A stretch of 64,000 bases of DNA from Kutzneria buriramensis (GCF_043575855.1 NZ_CP144375.1:2232001-2296000), one strand, 5' to 3'. Positions 24,251 to 33,629 are shown, counted from the stretch's first letter. Notes: generated by a model from the letters alone, not told the origin. Program-made: numbers and translations.

Positions 24251-24790
24251 ATGACTGCCGCAACCCAGATCCCCGGATACGTCGCCGGCACCTGGAACAT
24301 CGACCCGGTGCACTCGGATGTCGCGTTCATCGTGCGTCACCTCGGCGTGTCCAAGGTGCGCGGTCGCTTCAACACCGTGTCCGGCACGATCGTCACCGGC
24401 GAGGACCCGTCGACGTCCACGGTGACCGCGACGATCCAGGCCGACAGCATCGACACCAAGAACGAGCAGCGCGACGGCCACGTGAAGTCGCCCGACTTCC
24501 TGCACGTCGAGGAGCACGAGCACCTGAGCTTCACCTCCACCGCCGTGCGCATCGACGGCGAGGAGATCGAGATCGACGGCGACCTCACCCTGCACGGCGT
24601 GACCAAGCCGGTGACCCTGACCGGCGAGTTGGGCGGCTTCGGCGAGGGCCCGAACGGCAAGGTGCTGGGCGTGTCCGCCACCACCGAGATCAAGCGCTCC
24701 GACTTCGGCGTCGGCGGCAACATCCCGGCCGCCGTGGTCAGCGACAAGATCAAGGTCGAGCTGGACGTCGAGGCCCAGCTCCAGGCCTGA
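24251..24790 (+). CDS. YceI family protein (lipocalin-like isoprenoid binder)
   Basis: The 179-residue product has YceI hallmarks: GTWNIDPVHSDVAFIVRHLG, SKVRGRFNTVSGTI, and DGDLTLHGVTKPVTL near the middle. YceI proteins have a lipocalin-like barrel that binds long isoprenoids; this one has no signal peptide and is cytosolic. ATG 24251 is the start, with GGAGG 8 bases upstream (24238-24242). It is divergent from a MarR regulator, a common pairing in actinobacteria, and is probably repressed by it. A palindromic repeat element follows its stop. Confidence 0.92.
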   Translation: MTAATQIPGYVAGTWNIDPVHSDVAFIVRHLGVSKVRGRFNTVSGTIVTGEDPSTSTVTATIQADSIDTKNEQRDGHVKSPDFLHVEEHEHLSFTSTAVRIDGEEIEIDGDLTLHGVTKPVTLTGELGGFGEGPNGKVLGVSATTEIKRSDFGVGGNIPAAVVSDKIKVELDVEAQLQA

Positions 24791-24796
24791 GTCCCG

Positions 24797-24910
24797 ACCC
24801 CCGCGAGTCGCGCTGACAGCCAGGACGAATGTGGGTTGGTGCAGAACCGAGCCTTCGGGATCGGTTCTGCACGGTTCCCGCATTCGTTCTGGTGCTGGGC
24901 GCGACTCGCG
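24797..24910. repeat. Palindromic intergenic element, copy C
   Basis: Outer arms ACCCCCGCGAGTCGCGCT and GGGCGCGACTCGCG flank CGAATGTGGGTT/CCCGCATTCG inner arms and a GCAGAACCGA...TCGGTTCTGC core with a short loop. It fills the space between the convergent yceI-like and HIT genes and ends at the HIT stop codon. It may form a long hairpin and terminate both. Confidence 0.8.
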
Positions 24911-25453
24911 CTATTTGGGCCAGGCCTTGGACAGCAGGGCCCAGGTCTCGCCCAGGAGTTGGGGGATGGTGCGGGTCTGGCCGATGACGGGCATGAAGTT
25001 GGCGTCGCCGCCCCAGCGGGGCACCACGTGCTGGTGCAGGTGGGCGGCGATGCCGGCGCCGGCGACGGCGCCCTGGTTCATGCCGATGTTGAAGCCGTGC
25101 GGGGCGGAGACGCTGCGCACCACCCGCATCGCGGTCTGGGTGTACTCCCCCAGCTCCACGGTCTCCGCCGCGTTCAGGTCGGTGTAGTCGGCGACGTGCC
25201 GGTACGGCACCACCATCAGGTGCCCCGCGTTGTACGGGTACAGGTTCAGCACGGCGTACACCAGCTGCCCCCGCGCCAGGATCAGCGCCTGCTCGTCGGG
25301 CAGGTTCACGATGGCGCAGAACGGGCAGCCCGCCGGGTGGTCGTCGGCGGGCTTGTTCTCCCCCTGGATGTAGGCCATCCGGTGCGGGGTCCACAGCCGC
25401 TGGAGCGCGTCCGGGACCCCGACACCGTCCTGCCGAACCCGCTCATCGGTCAC
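24911..25453 (-). CDS. HIT-domain hydrolase (Ap4A phosphorylase-type)
   Basis: The 180-residue protein of the histidine triad superfamily has the motif HLHQHVVPRW with His-x-His-x-His, preceded by NIGMNQGAVAGAGIAAHLH; N-terminal CPFCAI may bind metal. Mycobacterial Rv2613c, its apparent orthologue by position, is an Ap4A phosphorylase. The GTG at 25451-25453 (MTDERVRQDGVGVPDALQR) overlaps the thrS stop by 4 bases, so they are co-translated. Its stop abuts the palindromic repeat. Confidence 0.92.
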   Translation of the reverse strand: MTDERVRQDGVGVPDALQRLWTPHRMAYIQGENKPADDHPAGCPFCAIVNLPDEQALILARGQLVYAVLNLYPYNAGHLMVVPYRHVADYTDLNAAETVELGEYTQTAMRVVRSVSAPHGFNIGMNQGAVAGAGIAAHLHQHVVPRWGGDANFMPVIGQTRTIPQLLGETWALLSKAWPK

Positions 25454-27543
25454 GCGGTGGCCACCGTGAAGGTCTCCGCGCTGGGCGAGGCGTTCTCGCG
25501 GCGGGCGATCCAGTCCACGACCGACTCCACCGCCTGCTCCACCGGCACGCCGTTGACCTGGGTGCCGTCGCGGAACCGGAACGACACCGCGCCGGCCTCC
25601 ACGTCCTTCTGCCCGGCCACCAGCATGAACGGCACCTTCTGCATGGTGTGGTTGCGGATCTTCTTCTGCATCCGGTCGTCGGAGGCGTCGACCTCGACCC
25701 GCACGCCGCGCGCCCGCAGCGCCTTGGTGACCTGCATCAGGTGGTCGACGTGCTCGTCGGCGATCGGGATGCCGACCGCCTGCACCGGGGCCAGCCAGGC
25801 CGGGAACGCGCCCGCGTAGTGCTCGGTGAGCACGCCGAAGAACCGCTCGATGGAGCCGAACAGCGCGCGGTGGATCATGACCGGCCGCTGGCGGCTGCCG
25901 TCGGCCGCGGTGTACTCCAGCTCGAACCGCTCGGGCAGGTTGAAGTCGACCTGGATGGTGGACATCTGCCAGGTGCGGCCCAGCGCGTCCTTGGCCTGCA
26001 CGGAGATCTTCGGGCCGTAGAAGGCGGCGCCGCCCGGGTCCGGCACCAGCTCCAGGCCGGAGTCGTCGGCGGCCTCGCGCAGCGCGTTGGTCGCCCGCTC
26101 CCACACCTCGTCCGAGCCGACGTACTTCTCGTCGTTGCGGGTGGACAGCTCCAGGTAGAAGTCGTCGAGGCCGTAGTCGCGCAGCAGGTTCAGCACGAAC
26201 GTCAGCAGCGACTTCAGCTCGTCCTGGAGCTGGTCGGGGGTGCAGAAGATGTGCGCGTCGTCCTGCGTCATGCCGCGCACGCGGGTCAGGCCGTGGATCA
26301 CGCCGGACTTCTCGTACCGGTACACCGTGCCGAACTCGAACATGCGCAGCGGCAGCTCGCGGTAGGACCGGCCGCGCGACCGGAAGATCAGGTCGTGGAA
26401 CGGGCAGTTCATCGGCTTGAGGTAGTAGTCCTGGCCGGGCTTGCGGACCTTGCCGTCCTCGTCGAGCTCGGCGTCCAGGTGCATGGCCGGGTACATGCCG
26501 TCGCGGTACCAGTCCAGGTGGCCGGACGTCTCGAACAGCGTGCCCTTGGTGATGTGCGGCGAGTAGACGAACTCGTAGCCCTCTTCCTCGTGCCGGCGGC
26601 GCGAGTAGTCCTCCATGGCCCGGCGCACGATGCCGCCGCGCGGGTGGAAGACGGCCAGGCCCGAGCCGATCTCGTCGGGGAAGCTGAACAGGTCGAGCTC
26701 GGTGCCCAGGCGGCGGTGGTCGCGGCGCTCGGCCTCGGCGATCATCTCCAGGTGCGCGTCCAGCGCCTCCTGCGACTCCCACGCCGTGCCGTAGACCCGC
26801 TGCAGCTGCGGGTTCTTCTCGCTGCCGCGCCAGTAGGCGGCGGCCGAGCGCATCAGCTTGAACGCCGGGATGTGCTTGGTGGTCGGCACGTGCGGGCCGC
26901 GGCACAGGTCGCCCCACACCCGGTCGTTGGTGCGCGGGTCGAGGTTGTCGTAGATGGTCAGCTCGCCCGCGCCGACCTCCATCACCTCGGACGTGTCGAC
27001 AGTGTCGATGCTCGCCCCCGCAAGCGGGTCATCGGGCGCCTTGAGGTCAACAAGTTCGAGCTTGAACGGCTCGTCCTTGAGCTCGGCCTTGGCCGCGTCG
27101 ACGGAGTCGACGACCCGGCGCGAGAACCGCTGCGAGCCCTTGATGATCTGCTTCATGCGCTTCTCGAGCGCGTCCAGGTCCTCGGGCGTGAACGGCTTGT
27201 CGACCTGGAAGTCGTAGTAGAAGCCGTCCTTGATCGGCGGGCCGATGCCGAGCTTGGCCTCCGGGAACGCCTGCTGCACGGCCTGCGCCAGCACGTGCGC
27301 GGCGGAGTGCCGGATGACGCTGCGGCCGTCGTCGGTGTCGGCGGCGACGGCCTCCACCTCGACGTCGGCCTCGGGCGCCCAGGACAGGTCGCGCAGGCGG
27401 CCGTCGGCGTCGCGGACCACGACGATCGCGTCGGATCCCTTGCCGGGCAGGCCGGCCTCGCGGACCGCCGTGCCCGCCGTCGTCCCGGCCGGCACCGTCA
27501 CGCGGGGTGCTGTTCCTGGGCCTGAGGGACGCGGCTGCGACAC
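25450..27543 (-). CDS. thrS: Threonyl-tRNA synthetase
   Basis: ThrS charges tRNA-Thr. The 697-residue protein has the N-terminal TGS domain (VTVPAGTTAGTAVREAGLPG), the editing domain with HSAAHVLAQAVQ, class II motifs (GRSYRELPLRMFEFGTVYRYE; GMTQDDAHIFCTPDQ; AVQAVGIPIADEHVDHL anticodon-binding part) and zinc-binding residues such as the Cys in MNCPFHDL. The start is GTG 27541-27543 with GAGGAG 5 bases upstream; longer frames lack support. No T-box leader was seen. It follows the PAP2 gene after 42 bases and overlaps HIT. Confidence 0.97.
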   Translation of the reverse strand: MSQPRPSGPGTAPRVTVPAGTTAGTAVREAGLPGKGSDAIVVVRDADGRLRDLSWAPEADVEVEAVAADTDDGRSVIRHSAAHVLAQAVQQAFPEAKLGIGPPIKDGFYYDFQVDKPFTPEDLDALEKRMKQIIKGSQRFSRRVVDSVDAAKAELKDEPFKLELVDLKAPDDPLAGASIDTVDTSEVMEVGAGELTIYDNLDPRTNDRVWGDLCRGPHVPTTKHIPAFKLMRSAAAYWRGSEKNPQLQRVYGTAWESQEALDAHLEMIAEAERRDHRRLGTELDLFSFPDEIGSGLAVFHPRGGIVRRAMEDYSRRRHEEEGYEFVYSPHITKGTLFETSGHLDWYRDGMYPAMHLDAELDEDGKVRKPGQDYYLKPMNCPFHDLIFRSRGRSYRELPLRMFEFGTVYRYEKSGVIHGLTRVRGMTQDDAHIFCTPDQLQDELKSLLTFVLNLLRDYGLDDFYLELSTRNDEKYVGSDEVWERATNALREAADDSGLELVPDPGGAAFYGPKISVQAKDALGRTWQMSTIQVDFNLPERFELEYTAADGSRQRPVMIHRALFGSIERFFGVLTEHYAGAFPAWLAPVQAVGIPIADEHVDHLMQVTKALRARGVRVEVDASDDRMQKKIRNHTMQKVPFMLVAGQKDVEAGAVSFRFRDGTQVNGVPVEQAVESVVDWIARRENASPSAETFTVATA

Positions 27544-27585
27544 AGTGACTCCTCTATCTGGGACACGTCTAGCTGGGGACACGCT

Positions 27586-28338
27586 CTACACGGGGTACGT
27601 CGGCCTCCCATCGTATCCAGCGGACACCTGACTGTTCGCCGTAGCCCTCGGCAGCGCGCACAGGGGCAGCGTGACCGCCGCCAGCACCGCCGCCGTGATC
27701 CCGCCGGTGGCGACAATCACCAGGTCGGCGCGGCTGGTCTCGGCCACTACCACGAATCCCGCGAGCACGGCGGCGATCGGCGCGCAGGCCGCCGTGACCG
27801 CCGCCCAGCGCGGCGGCCGGGCGTCGGTGAGGGCCGCCGCGAAGGCCCCGCAGAGAGCCAATGCCCCGATCGTGTCACTGAGCCGGTGCCAGCCCAGTTC
27901 GATGGTCGTGGCGGCGACGAAGGACGTGAACACGGCGCCGAGCACCAGCGCCACCGGCCGCAGATCCTGCGGCAGCACGAGGACGGCCGCCAGCACGATC
28001 GCGGCGCACGCCGTGACGTGGCCGCCGGGGAAGCTGTTGGCGATGTAGCCCGGTCGGGACAGCAACGCCAGCTTCAGCACCAGCCCGGCCGAGATCGTGC
28101 CGGCCAGCAGCACGGCCGCCGAGACGGTCTGCCGCCAGCGGCGCTGGACCGCCCCGGTCACCAGCACCGCCACGATGCCGAGCGCGATCAGCTTGGGGCT
28201 GTTGGCCGCCAGCGTGCCGCCGGTGTTGACCGGCATCAGCGCGGCGTCCTCCAGGGTCCGGCCGGTCGACCAGAGCACGAACACCGCGTAGGCGAGCGCC
28301 AGCCCGACCACGTTTCCCCCCACCGCCAGCAGCCTCAT
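27586..28338 (-). CDS. PAP2-family membrane phosphatase
   Basis: The 250-residue membrane protein carries the three phosphatase motifs in degenerate but recognisable form: KLALLSRPG (motif 1), NSFPGGHVTA (motif 2, PSGH type) and ELGWHRLSDTIGA (motif 3). Six or more membrane helices are visible. Lipid phosphate or isoprenoid diphosphate substrates are typical, but the exact one is unknown. It lies directly upstream of thrS in the same direction and may share its transcript. Confidence 0.85.
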   Translation of the reverse strand: MRLLAVGGNVVGLALAYAVFVLWSTGRTLEDAALMPVNTGGTLAANSPKLIALGIVAVLVTGAVQRRWRQTVSAAVLLAGTISAGLVLKLALLSRPGYIANSFPGGHVTACAAIVLAAVLVLPQDLRPVALVLGAVFTSFVAATTIELGWHRLSDTIGALALCGAFAAALTDARPPRWAAVTAACAPIAAVLAGFVVVAETSRADLVIVATGGITAAVLAAVTLPLCALPRATANSQVSAGYDGRPTYPV

Positions 28339-28485
28339 GTGATCGACACTGCCCGTGTCCTGTGTGCGAACTGTGCGTGTCTGGTCATGATTTCGCTACG
28401 ACTTCGACAGGTTGCGCTCAGCGGGAGCACAGGGGGCTCGCACAGTCTGGTGTCAGCAGGACCGCACACCCCAGGAGCAGGCCAG

Positions 28486-29049
28486 ATGTCCGAGCCGAAC
28501 ACCCCAGAAGAGCAGCCGACCGAGCAGCACCCGCGGCCGGTGGCCGGCCCCGAGGCGCACCAGCAGCAGACCCCGCCGCAGCAGCCCGCCGCCGACCAGC
28601 CGACCACGGCCGAGCCGACGGCCGCGGAACAGCCGGTCGCGGCGCAGCCGACCGAGGCCCAGGCGGCGCAGCAGCCGACCGCCGAGGCGCCGCCGCAGGC
28701 CGCGTTCGCGGCCGAGGCACCACAACAGCCGGGCCAGCCGCAGCCGGGTCAGCCGGGGGCGACCTACGCTCCCCCGCCCGGCGCGCCGCAACCGCAGGTG
28801 ATCTACGTCCAGAAGCCGCCCGGCAAGTTCGCCACCTTCGCCCGCAACCGGGTCACGCAGGTGGTCGCGGCGCTGGTGGTCGGACTGATCGTGGGCGGCG
28901 GCGTCGGCGGCATCATCGGCGCGCACCACGTCGGCGGCGGCCCCGGCATGCACCGGCCCTATCACCAGTACGGCAACGGCCCGAACGGCCCCCAGAACGG
29001 ATTCGGCCGGGGTGGCTTCGGCCCCGGGCCAGGCCAGCAGCAGGGCTAG
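28486..29049 (+). CDS. Pro/Gln/Ala-rich single-span membrane protein
   Basis: The 187-residue product has a disordered cytosolic N-terminus (about 1-105) packed with Pro, Gln, Ala and Glu, a single membrane helix (VVAALVVGLIVGGGVGGIIG) and a Gly/Asn/His-rich extracellular tail. No enzyme domain is recognised. The start is ATG 28486 with AGGAG 8 bases upstream; longer upstream reading is antisense to the PAP2 gene. Low-complexity composition makes family assignment unsafe; such proteins are common in actinobacterial envelopes. Confidence 0.75.
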   Translation: MSEPNTPEEQPTEQHPRPVAGPEAHQQQTPPQQPAADQPTTAEPTAAEQPVAAQPTEAQAAQQPTAEAPPQAAFAAEAPQQPGQPQPGQPGATYAPPPGAPQPQVIYVQKPPGKFATFARNRVTQVVAALVVGLIVGGGVGGIIGAHHVGGGPGMHRPYHQYGNGPNGPQNGFGRGGFGPGPGQQQG

Positions 29050-29063
29050 TTACACCTGTTAAC

Positions 29064-29069
29064 TAGTAT
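29064..29069 (+). promoter_or_regulatory. Candidate -10 box for leaderless Gfo/Idh/MocA mRNA
   Basis: TAGTAT ends 6 bp before the ATG at 29076 and there is no ribosome binding site, a layout typical of leaderless transcripts in actinobacteria. No clear -35 was found. Confidence 0.35.
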
Positions 29070-29075
29070 CGGGGC

Positions 29076-30062
29076 ATGAGTGACACCAAGACCGTTCGCA
29101 TCGGGGTGCTCGGCGCGGCGCGCATCGCGCCGAACGCCCTGATCGCGCCGGCCCGGGGCAACGCCGAGGCCGAGGTCGTCGCGGTGGCGGCCCGGGACCG
29201 CGCCCGGGCCGCCGAGTACGCGCGGAAGCACGGCATCGCCAAGGTGCACGGCGGCTACGAGGAACTGCTCGCCGACCCGGACATCGACGCCGTCTACAAC
29301 CCGCTGCCCAACGGCCTGCACGCGCAGTGGACGCTCGCCGCGCTGGCGGCCGGCAAGCACGTGCTGTGCGAGAAGCCCTTCACCAGCAACGCCACCGAAG
29401 CCGCCACTGTCGCCGAGGCGGCGGACAACAGCGGCCTCGTCGTGATGGAGGCCTTCCACTACCGCTACCACCCGCTCGCGCAGCGGGTGGTAGACATCGT
29501 GGCCAGCGGCGAGGTCGGCAAGCTCAAGCACGTCCAGGCGGCGCTGTGCTTCCCGCTGCCGAAGTTCTCCGACATCCGCTACAACCGCGAACTCGCCGGC
29601 GGCGCGATGATGGACGCCGGCTGCTACGCGTTGCACATGGTCCGGCTGCTGGGCGGCGACGAGCCGGACGTCGTGTCGGCGCACGCGAAGTTGCACAAGC
29701 CCGATGTGGACCGGGCGATGAAGGCGGACCTGGTGTTCCCCAAGGGGCACACGGGCTCACTCACCGCGTCGCTGTGGTCGGCGGACCTCCTCAAGATCAC
29801 CGCCTCCGCGATCGGCGACAAGGGCCGCCTGGACGTGTTCAACTTCGTTGCGCCGCAGGCCTATCACCGGCTGACCGTCCGCACCGCCGACGGCAAGCGC
29901 GTGGAGCGGCTGTCGAAGCGGCCGTCCTACAGCTATCAGCTGGACGCCTTCTGCGCGGCCGTGCTGCGCGGCGAGCCGGTGCTCACGCCACCGTCGGATT
30001 CGATCAAGAACATGACCGTCATCGACGAGATCTACCGCAAGGCCGGGCTGTCCCCCAGATAG
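29076..30062 (+). CDS. Gfo/Idh/MocA family oxidoreductase
   Basis: The 328-residue protein has an N-terminal Rossmann fold (IGVLGAARIAPNALI) and the family motif LCEKPF (residues about 107-112, CEKP) followed by MEAFHYRYHP; the second domain shows GGAMMDAGCYALHMVR. Such enzymes act on sugars or inositols with NAD(P). The HYR-H region and DAGCYALH fit dehydrogenases using Lys in EKP. Substrate cannot be named. It stands 26 bases after the Pro-rich membrane protein gene. Confidence 0.9.
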   Translation: MSDTKTVRIGVLGAARIAPNALIAPARGNAEAEVVAVAARDRARAAEYARKHGIAKVHGGYEELLADPDIDAVYNPLPNGLHAQWTLAALAAGKHVLCEKPFTSNATEAATVAEAADNSGLVVMEAFHYRYHPLAQRVVDIVASGEVGKLKHVQAALCFPLPKFSDIRYNRELAGGAMMDAGCYALHMVRLLGGDEPDVVSAHAKLHKPDVDRAMKADLVFPKGHTGSLTASLWSADLLKITASAIGDKGRLDVFNFVAPQAYHRLTVRTADGKRVERLSKRPSYSYQLDAFCAAVLRGEPVLTPPSDSIKNMTVIDEIYRKAGLSPR

Positions 30063-30134
30063 CGCCACCAAACTCTTGGGTTGCGCACGCCTTCGCCTCA
30101 GGTTCCTCATATGTATGGGCTTCACAGTTGAACC

Positions 30135-31031
30135 ATGACCGAGACGCCCCGCAGCCCAGAGTCCCCGGTGTACACCGACGACACGCCGACGCCGCCGACC
30201 GGCTTCCAGAACCCGCTGTTCGCGACGCAGCCGCCCCGCAAGGCCCGCAAGGGAACCGCCGTCCTGGTGGGCGCCGCGGTGCTGGCCGCGGTGGTCGGCG
30301 GCGGCACCGGCGCGTGGATCACCACGTCCGTCGCCTCACCGTCCACTGTGGTCAGCTCGCTGAACACGCCGGCGACCGGCACCCCCGCGTCCAACAACAC
30401 CACCGGCTCGGTGAGCTCGGTGGCCGCCAGCGGGCTGCCGTCGGTCGTGCAGATCACCGGCCAGAACGACATCGGCTCGGGCGTGGTGATCAGCTCCGAC
30501 GGCCTGATCCTCACCAACAACCACGTGGTGTCCTCCGGCGGCACGTTCACCGTCACCCTCAACGACGGTAGCCGGCACCAGGCGTCCGTCGTCGGCACCG
30601 ATCCCACGACCGACCTCGCCGTGCTCAAGGTGCAGGGCGTCAGCGGCCTGAAGACGGTGACGTTCGCGGACTCCTCCCAGGTGAAGGTCGGCGACCAGGT
30701 GGTGGCCATCGGTTCCCCCGAAGGGTTGCAGGGCACCGTCACCTCCGGCGTGGTCAGCGCGCTCAACCGCAGCATCTCCGCCGGCGACCAGAACGGCAGC
30801 CCGTACACGCAGCAGGGCGGGTCGAAGACGTCGTACCGAGGCATGATCCAGACCGACGCGCCCATCAACCCGGGGAATTCCGGCGGCGCCCTGTTCAACA
30901 TGCAGGGCCAGCTCATCGGCATCAACACCGCGATCTACTCGCCGTCGCAGGGCAGCGTCGGCATCGGCTTCGCCATCTCGAGCAACCAGGCCAAGTCGGT
31001 GGCGCAGAAGTTGGTGGCAAACGGCAATTAG
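30135..31031 (+). CDS. HtrA/DegP-type serine protease without PDZ domain
   Basis: The 298-residue protein has a short cytosolic N-terminus, a membrane anchor (VLVGAAVLAAVVGGGTGAW, about 43-61), a Ser/Thr/Asn-rich linker and a trypsin-like protease domain. The catalytic triad is H130 in LTNNHVV, D160 in TTDLAVLK and S249 in NPGNSGGAL. It ends without the C-terminal PDZ domain seen in most HtrA proteins. It probably processes exported proteins outside the cell membrane. It begins at ATG 30135 and is followed by a DUF885 gene. Confidence 0.93.
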   Translation: MTETPRSPESPVYTDDTPTPPTGFQNPLFATQPPRKARKGTAVLVGAAVLAAVVGGGTGAWITTSVASPSTVVSSLNTPATGTPASNNTTGSVSSVAASGLPSVVQITGQNDIGSGVVISSDGLILTNNHVVSSGGTFTVTLNDGSRHQASVVGTDPTTDLAVLKVQGVSGLKTVTFADSSQVKVGDQVVAIGSPEGLQGTVTSGVVSALNRSISAGDQNGSPYTQQGGSKTSYRGMIQTDAPINPGNSGGALFNMQGQLIGINTAIYSPSQGSVGIGFAISSNQAKSVAQKLVANGN

Positions 31032-31067
31032 CGACTCGCGGGCCGTCGACCACCTATGCTCTGGCCG

Positions 31068-32693
31068 ATGAGCGACGTCGATGCGCTGTCCGACCGGTAC
31101 GCCGGCGAACTCGCCGCGGCCGATCCGTGCCTGGCCGCCATGATGGGAATCGCCGGGCACGACGGCGAGCTGACCGACTACAGCCCCGACGGCTTCGCGG
31201 CGCGGCACGAGCTGGCCGAACGGACCCTTGCGGAGCTGACCGCCACGCCCGTGCGCACCGACGCCGAGCGCCGCGCCGCCGCCGTGCTGCGGGATCGGTT
31301 GGAGATCGACCTGGCCCGCTCGGTCGCCGGCTGCGTGGACGCCGACCTCAACACCATCGACAGCCCGCCGCAGCGTTTGCGGCAGGCCATCGAGGTCCTG
31401 GACCAGGGCGAACGCACCGTCGAGGCGGACCTGCGGTCGCGGCTGGCGGGCATCCCGGAGGCGTTGGCGGGGCTGCGGGTGTCGCTGGAACGGGGCCGTC
31501 AGCAGGGGCGACTGTCCGCCCTCCGGCAGGTCGTGAACTGCGCCCGGCAGAGCAAGGAATTCGCCGACTACCTGGACACTCTGCCTCCCGGGTACCGGGC
31601 CGAGACCGAGCGCGCCGGGGCCGCGCTGCTGGATTTCGCCTCGTACCTGACCGAGACCCTGGCGCCGGCCGCGCCGCTGCGCGACGCCGTCGGAGCCGAG
31701 CGCTATGCCCTGGAGGCACGTCACTTCCTCGGCAGCGAGATCGATCTTTTGGAGACGTACGACTGGGGCTGGCAGGAGCTGGCCCGGCTGGAAGCGCAGA
31801 TGCGGGAGGTCGGCGCGGAGATCGCGCCCGGCGAGCCGCTGCCCGCCGTGCTGGCCGCGCTGGACGCCGACCCCGCGCACCGGGTGCGCGGCGCCGACCG
31901 GTTCCGGGCGTGGATCCAGGAGCTGGCCGACAAGGCGATCGCCGACCTCGACGGCACCCACTTCGACATCCCGGAACCGTTGCGACGCCTGGACTGCCGG
32001 GTGCCGAGCTCCAACACCGGCATCTACTACCTGGCGCCCGCCGAGGACCTGAGCCGGCCCGGCACCGTGTGGTACTCCCTCACCGAGGAGGAGCCGGTGA
32101 CGTGGGCGGCGCCGTCGGTGATGTTCCACGAGGGCGCGCCCGGCCACCACCTCCAGCTGGGCCTGAACGTGCTGAACACCGGCACGCTCAACCGGTTCCA
32201 GCGGATGAGCGCCGAGCTGCACGTGGGGCACAGCGAGGGCTGGGGCCTGTACGCGGAGCGGCTGATGGACGAGCTCGGCTACTACGAGCTGCCGGCGCAC
32301 CGGATGGGCATGCTCGCCGGCGGCCAGCAGCTGCGGGCGGCGCGGGTGATCGTCGACATCGGCCTGCACCTGGAGCTGGACATCCCGCGGGGCGTGGGTT
32401 TCCACGACGGCGAGCGCTGGACGCCGGAGCTGGCCGTGGAGTTCGTGCTGGGGCGGTCGGGCTCCATCGGCGGCGAGGAGTTCGCACGGTTCCAGGTGGA
32501 CCGCTACCTCGGGCTGCCCGGGCAGGCGATCGCGTACAAGGTGGGGGAACGGGCGTGGCTGGCGGCGCGGGAGGCGGCGCAGGCGCGTCAGGGTTCCCGC
32601 TTCGGCCTGCGCACGTTCCACCACACCGCGCTGGACCTCGGGCCGATGGGCCTGGATCTGCTCACCACGGAGCTGGAGCGGCTGCTGGTCTGA
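31068..32693 (+). CDS. DUF885 family protein, putative metallopeptidase-like
   Basis: The 541-residue protein belongs to the DUF885 family, whose diagnostic segment HEGAPGHHLQ (HExxPGHH) occurs here after PSVMF. The rest is mainly helical, with SEGWGLYAERLMDELGYY and QAIAYKVGERAWLAAREAA. No signal peptide is visible. Some relatives are linked to peptide or stress metabolism but activity is unproven. Start at ATG 31068 (MSDVDALSDRYAGEL); an upstream ATG adds only four residues. Confidence 0.87.
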   Translation: MSDVDALSDRYAGELAAADPCLAAMMGIAGHDGELTDYSPDGFAARHELAERTLAELTATPVRTDAERRAAAVLRDRLEIDLARSVAGCVDADLNTIDSPPQRLRQAIEVLDQGERTVEADLRSRLAGIPEALAGLRVSLERGRQQGRLSALRQVVNCARQSKEFADYLDTLPPGYRAETERAGAALLDFASYLTETLAPAAPLRDAVGAERYALEARHFLGSEIDLLETYDWGWQELARLEAQMREVGAEIAPGEPLPAVLAALDADPAHRVRGADRFRAWIQELADKAIADLDGTHFDIPEPLRRLDCRVPSSNTGIYYLAPAEDLSRPGTVWYSLTEEEPVTWAAPSVMFHEGAPGHHLQLGLNVLNTGTLNRFQRMSAELHVGHSEGWGLYAERLMDELGYYELPAHRMGMLAGGQQLRAARVIVDIGLHLELDIPRGVGFHDGERWTPELAVEFVLGRSGSIGGEEFARFQVDRYLGLPGQAIAYKVGERAWLAAREAAQARQGSRFGLRTFHHTALDLGPMGLDLLTTELERLLV

Positions 32694-32719
32694 CGGATTC
32701 CCGGCGTCGCGAGGCCGCG

Positions 32720-32816
32720 CCGGTGCCTGGAGCGGTTGGCGGATTTCGATCGCCGCCACCGACGAACCCACCGGGAAACCGATGCGGCGCTCGAAATCCG
32801 GCAAGCGAAGGCACCG
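32720..32816. terminator. Inverted repeat between convergent genes
   Basis: CCGGTGCCT and GGATTTCGATCGCC pair with GGCGCTCGAAATCC and AGGCACCGG to form an interrupted long hairpin between the DUF885 gene and the AraC regulator. It probably ends transcription in both directions. Confidence 0.55.
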
Positions 32817-32818
32817 GA

Positions 32819-33574
32819 TCAGAGCGGCCGAGCCCCGCGCGGAACGCGCGGCAAAGGCTCAGTGAAATAGGTGCCGGGAGTCGTGCCGGTGACGCGGCGG
32901 AAGGCGGCGACGAAGGCGCTGGGCGTGGCGTAGCCGACGCGGCGGGCGACGGTGGCGACGGGCATGCCGGCGGCCAGCAGCGGCAGGGAGGCCAGCAGCC
33001 GGACCTGGGTGCGCCAGGTGCCGAAGGTCATGCCGGTCTCGGCGACAAAGGCCCGCGCCAGGGTCCGGGCGGAGGCGCCGACGAGCCGTCCCCACGCGGC
33101 GAGTTCCCGGTCGTCGGCTGGATCCTCGGTCAACGCCAGGGCGATCCGCGACAGCCGCGCGGACACGGAGGGCACGTGGATGGTGGAGACCGGCACGGGC
33201 ACGAGCAGGTCCCGCAGCACGGCCTCGGCCCGCCGCCGCGGCGCGGTCTCCAGCGTGAGATCCGCGAGGTACCGGATGAGTTCCGCCAGCAGCGGCCCGA
33301 CGGCGACGACGGTCGGCTCGCCCCAGTGCCGGCCGCCGAAGTACACGCTGTGCATGGACGAGGTGCTGGCGGCGCCGGTGCGGTGCACGGTGCCGGCCGG
33401 GATCCACAGCGCCCGGCTGGGCGGCAGCACCCAGGTGGCGTCGCCGACCTGCACGGTGAGCATGCCCTCGGCCGCCCAGGCGAACTGGTGGTCGGGGTGC
33501 AGGTGCCAGTCGAACCACTCCCCCTTGGGCATGGTCACGCTGAGCACCATGATGGCGTGTCCGTCTGAAGACAT
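32819..33574 (-). CDS. AraC-family regulator with cupin sensor domain
   Basis: The 251-residue protein has an N-terminal cupin (WFDWHLHPDHQFAWAAEG, WIPAGTVHRTG) and a C-terminal pair of helix-turn-helix motifs (TLARAFVAETGMTFGTWRTQ and VATVARRVGYATPSAFVAAF). Cupin-AraC proteins usually regulate an adjacent gene. It is divergent from the methyltransferase gene, its likely target. Ligand unknown. Confidence 0.9.
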   Translation of the reverse strand: MSSDGHAIMVLSVTMPKGEWFDWHLHPDHQFAWAAEGMLTVQVGDATWVLPPSRALWIPAGTVHRTGAASTSSMHSVYFGGRHWGEPTVVAVGPLLAELIRYLADLTLETAPRRRAEAVLRDLLVPVPVSTIHVPSVSARLSRIALALTEDPADDRELAAWGRLVGASARTLARAFVAETGMTFGTWRTQVRLLASLPLLAAGMPVATVARRVGYATPSAFVAAFRRVTGTTPGTYFTEPLPRVPRGARPL

Positions 33575-33629
33575 CGGCTGTCACTCTACTCGGTAGCGGA
33601 CAGCGGGCGGGGGTCCTACCGTCGACGAC

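Noticed and set aside
27886..28485. N-terminal extension of the Pro-rich membrane protein
   Set aside because: It is antisense to the PAP2 gene and has a worse start than ATG 28486.
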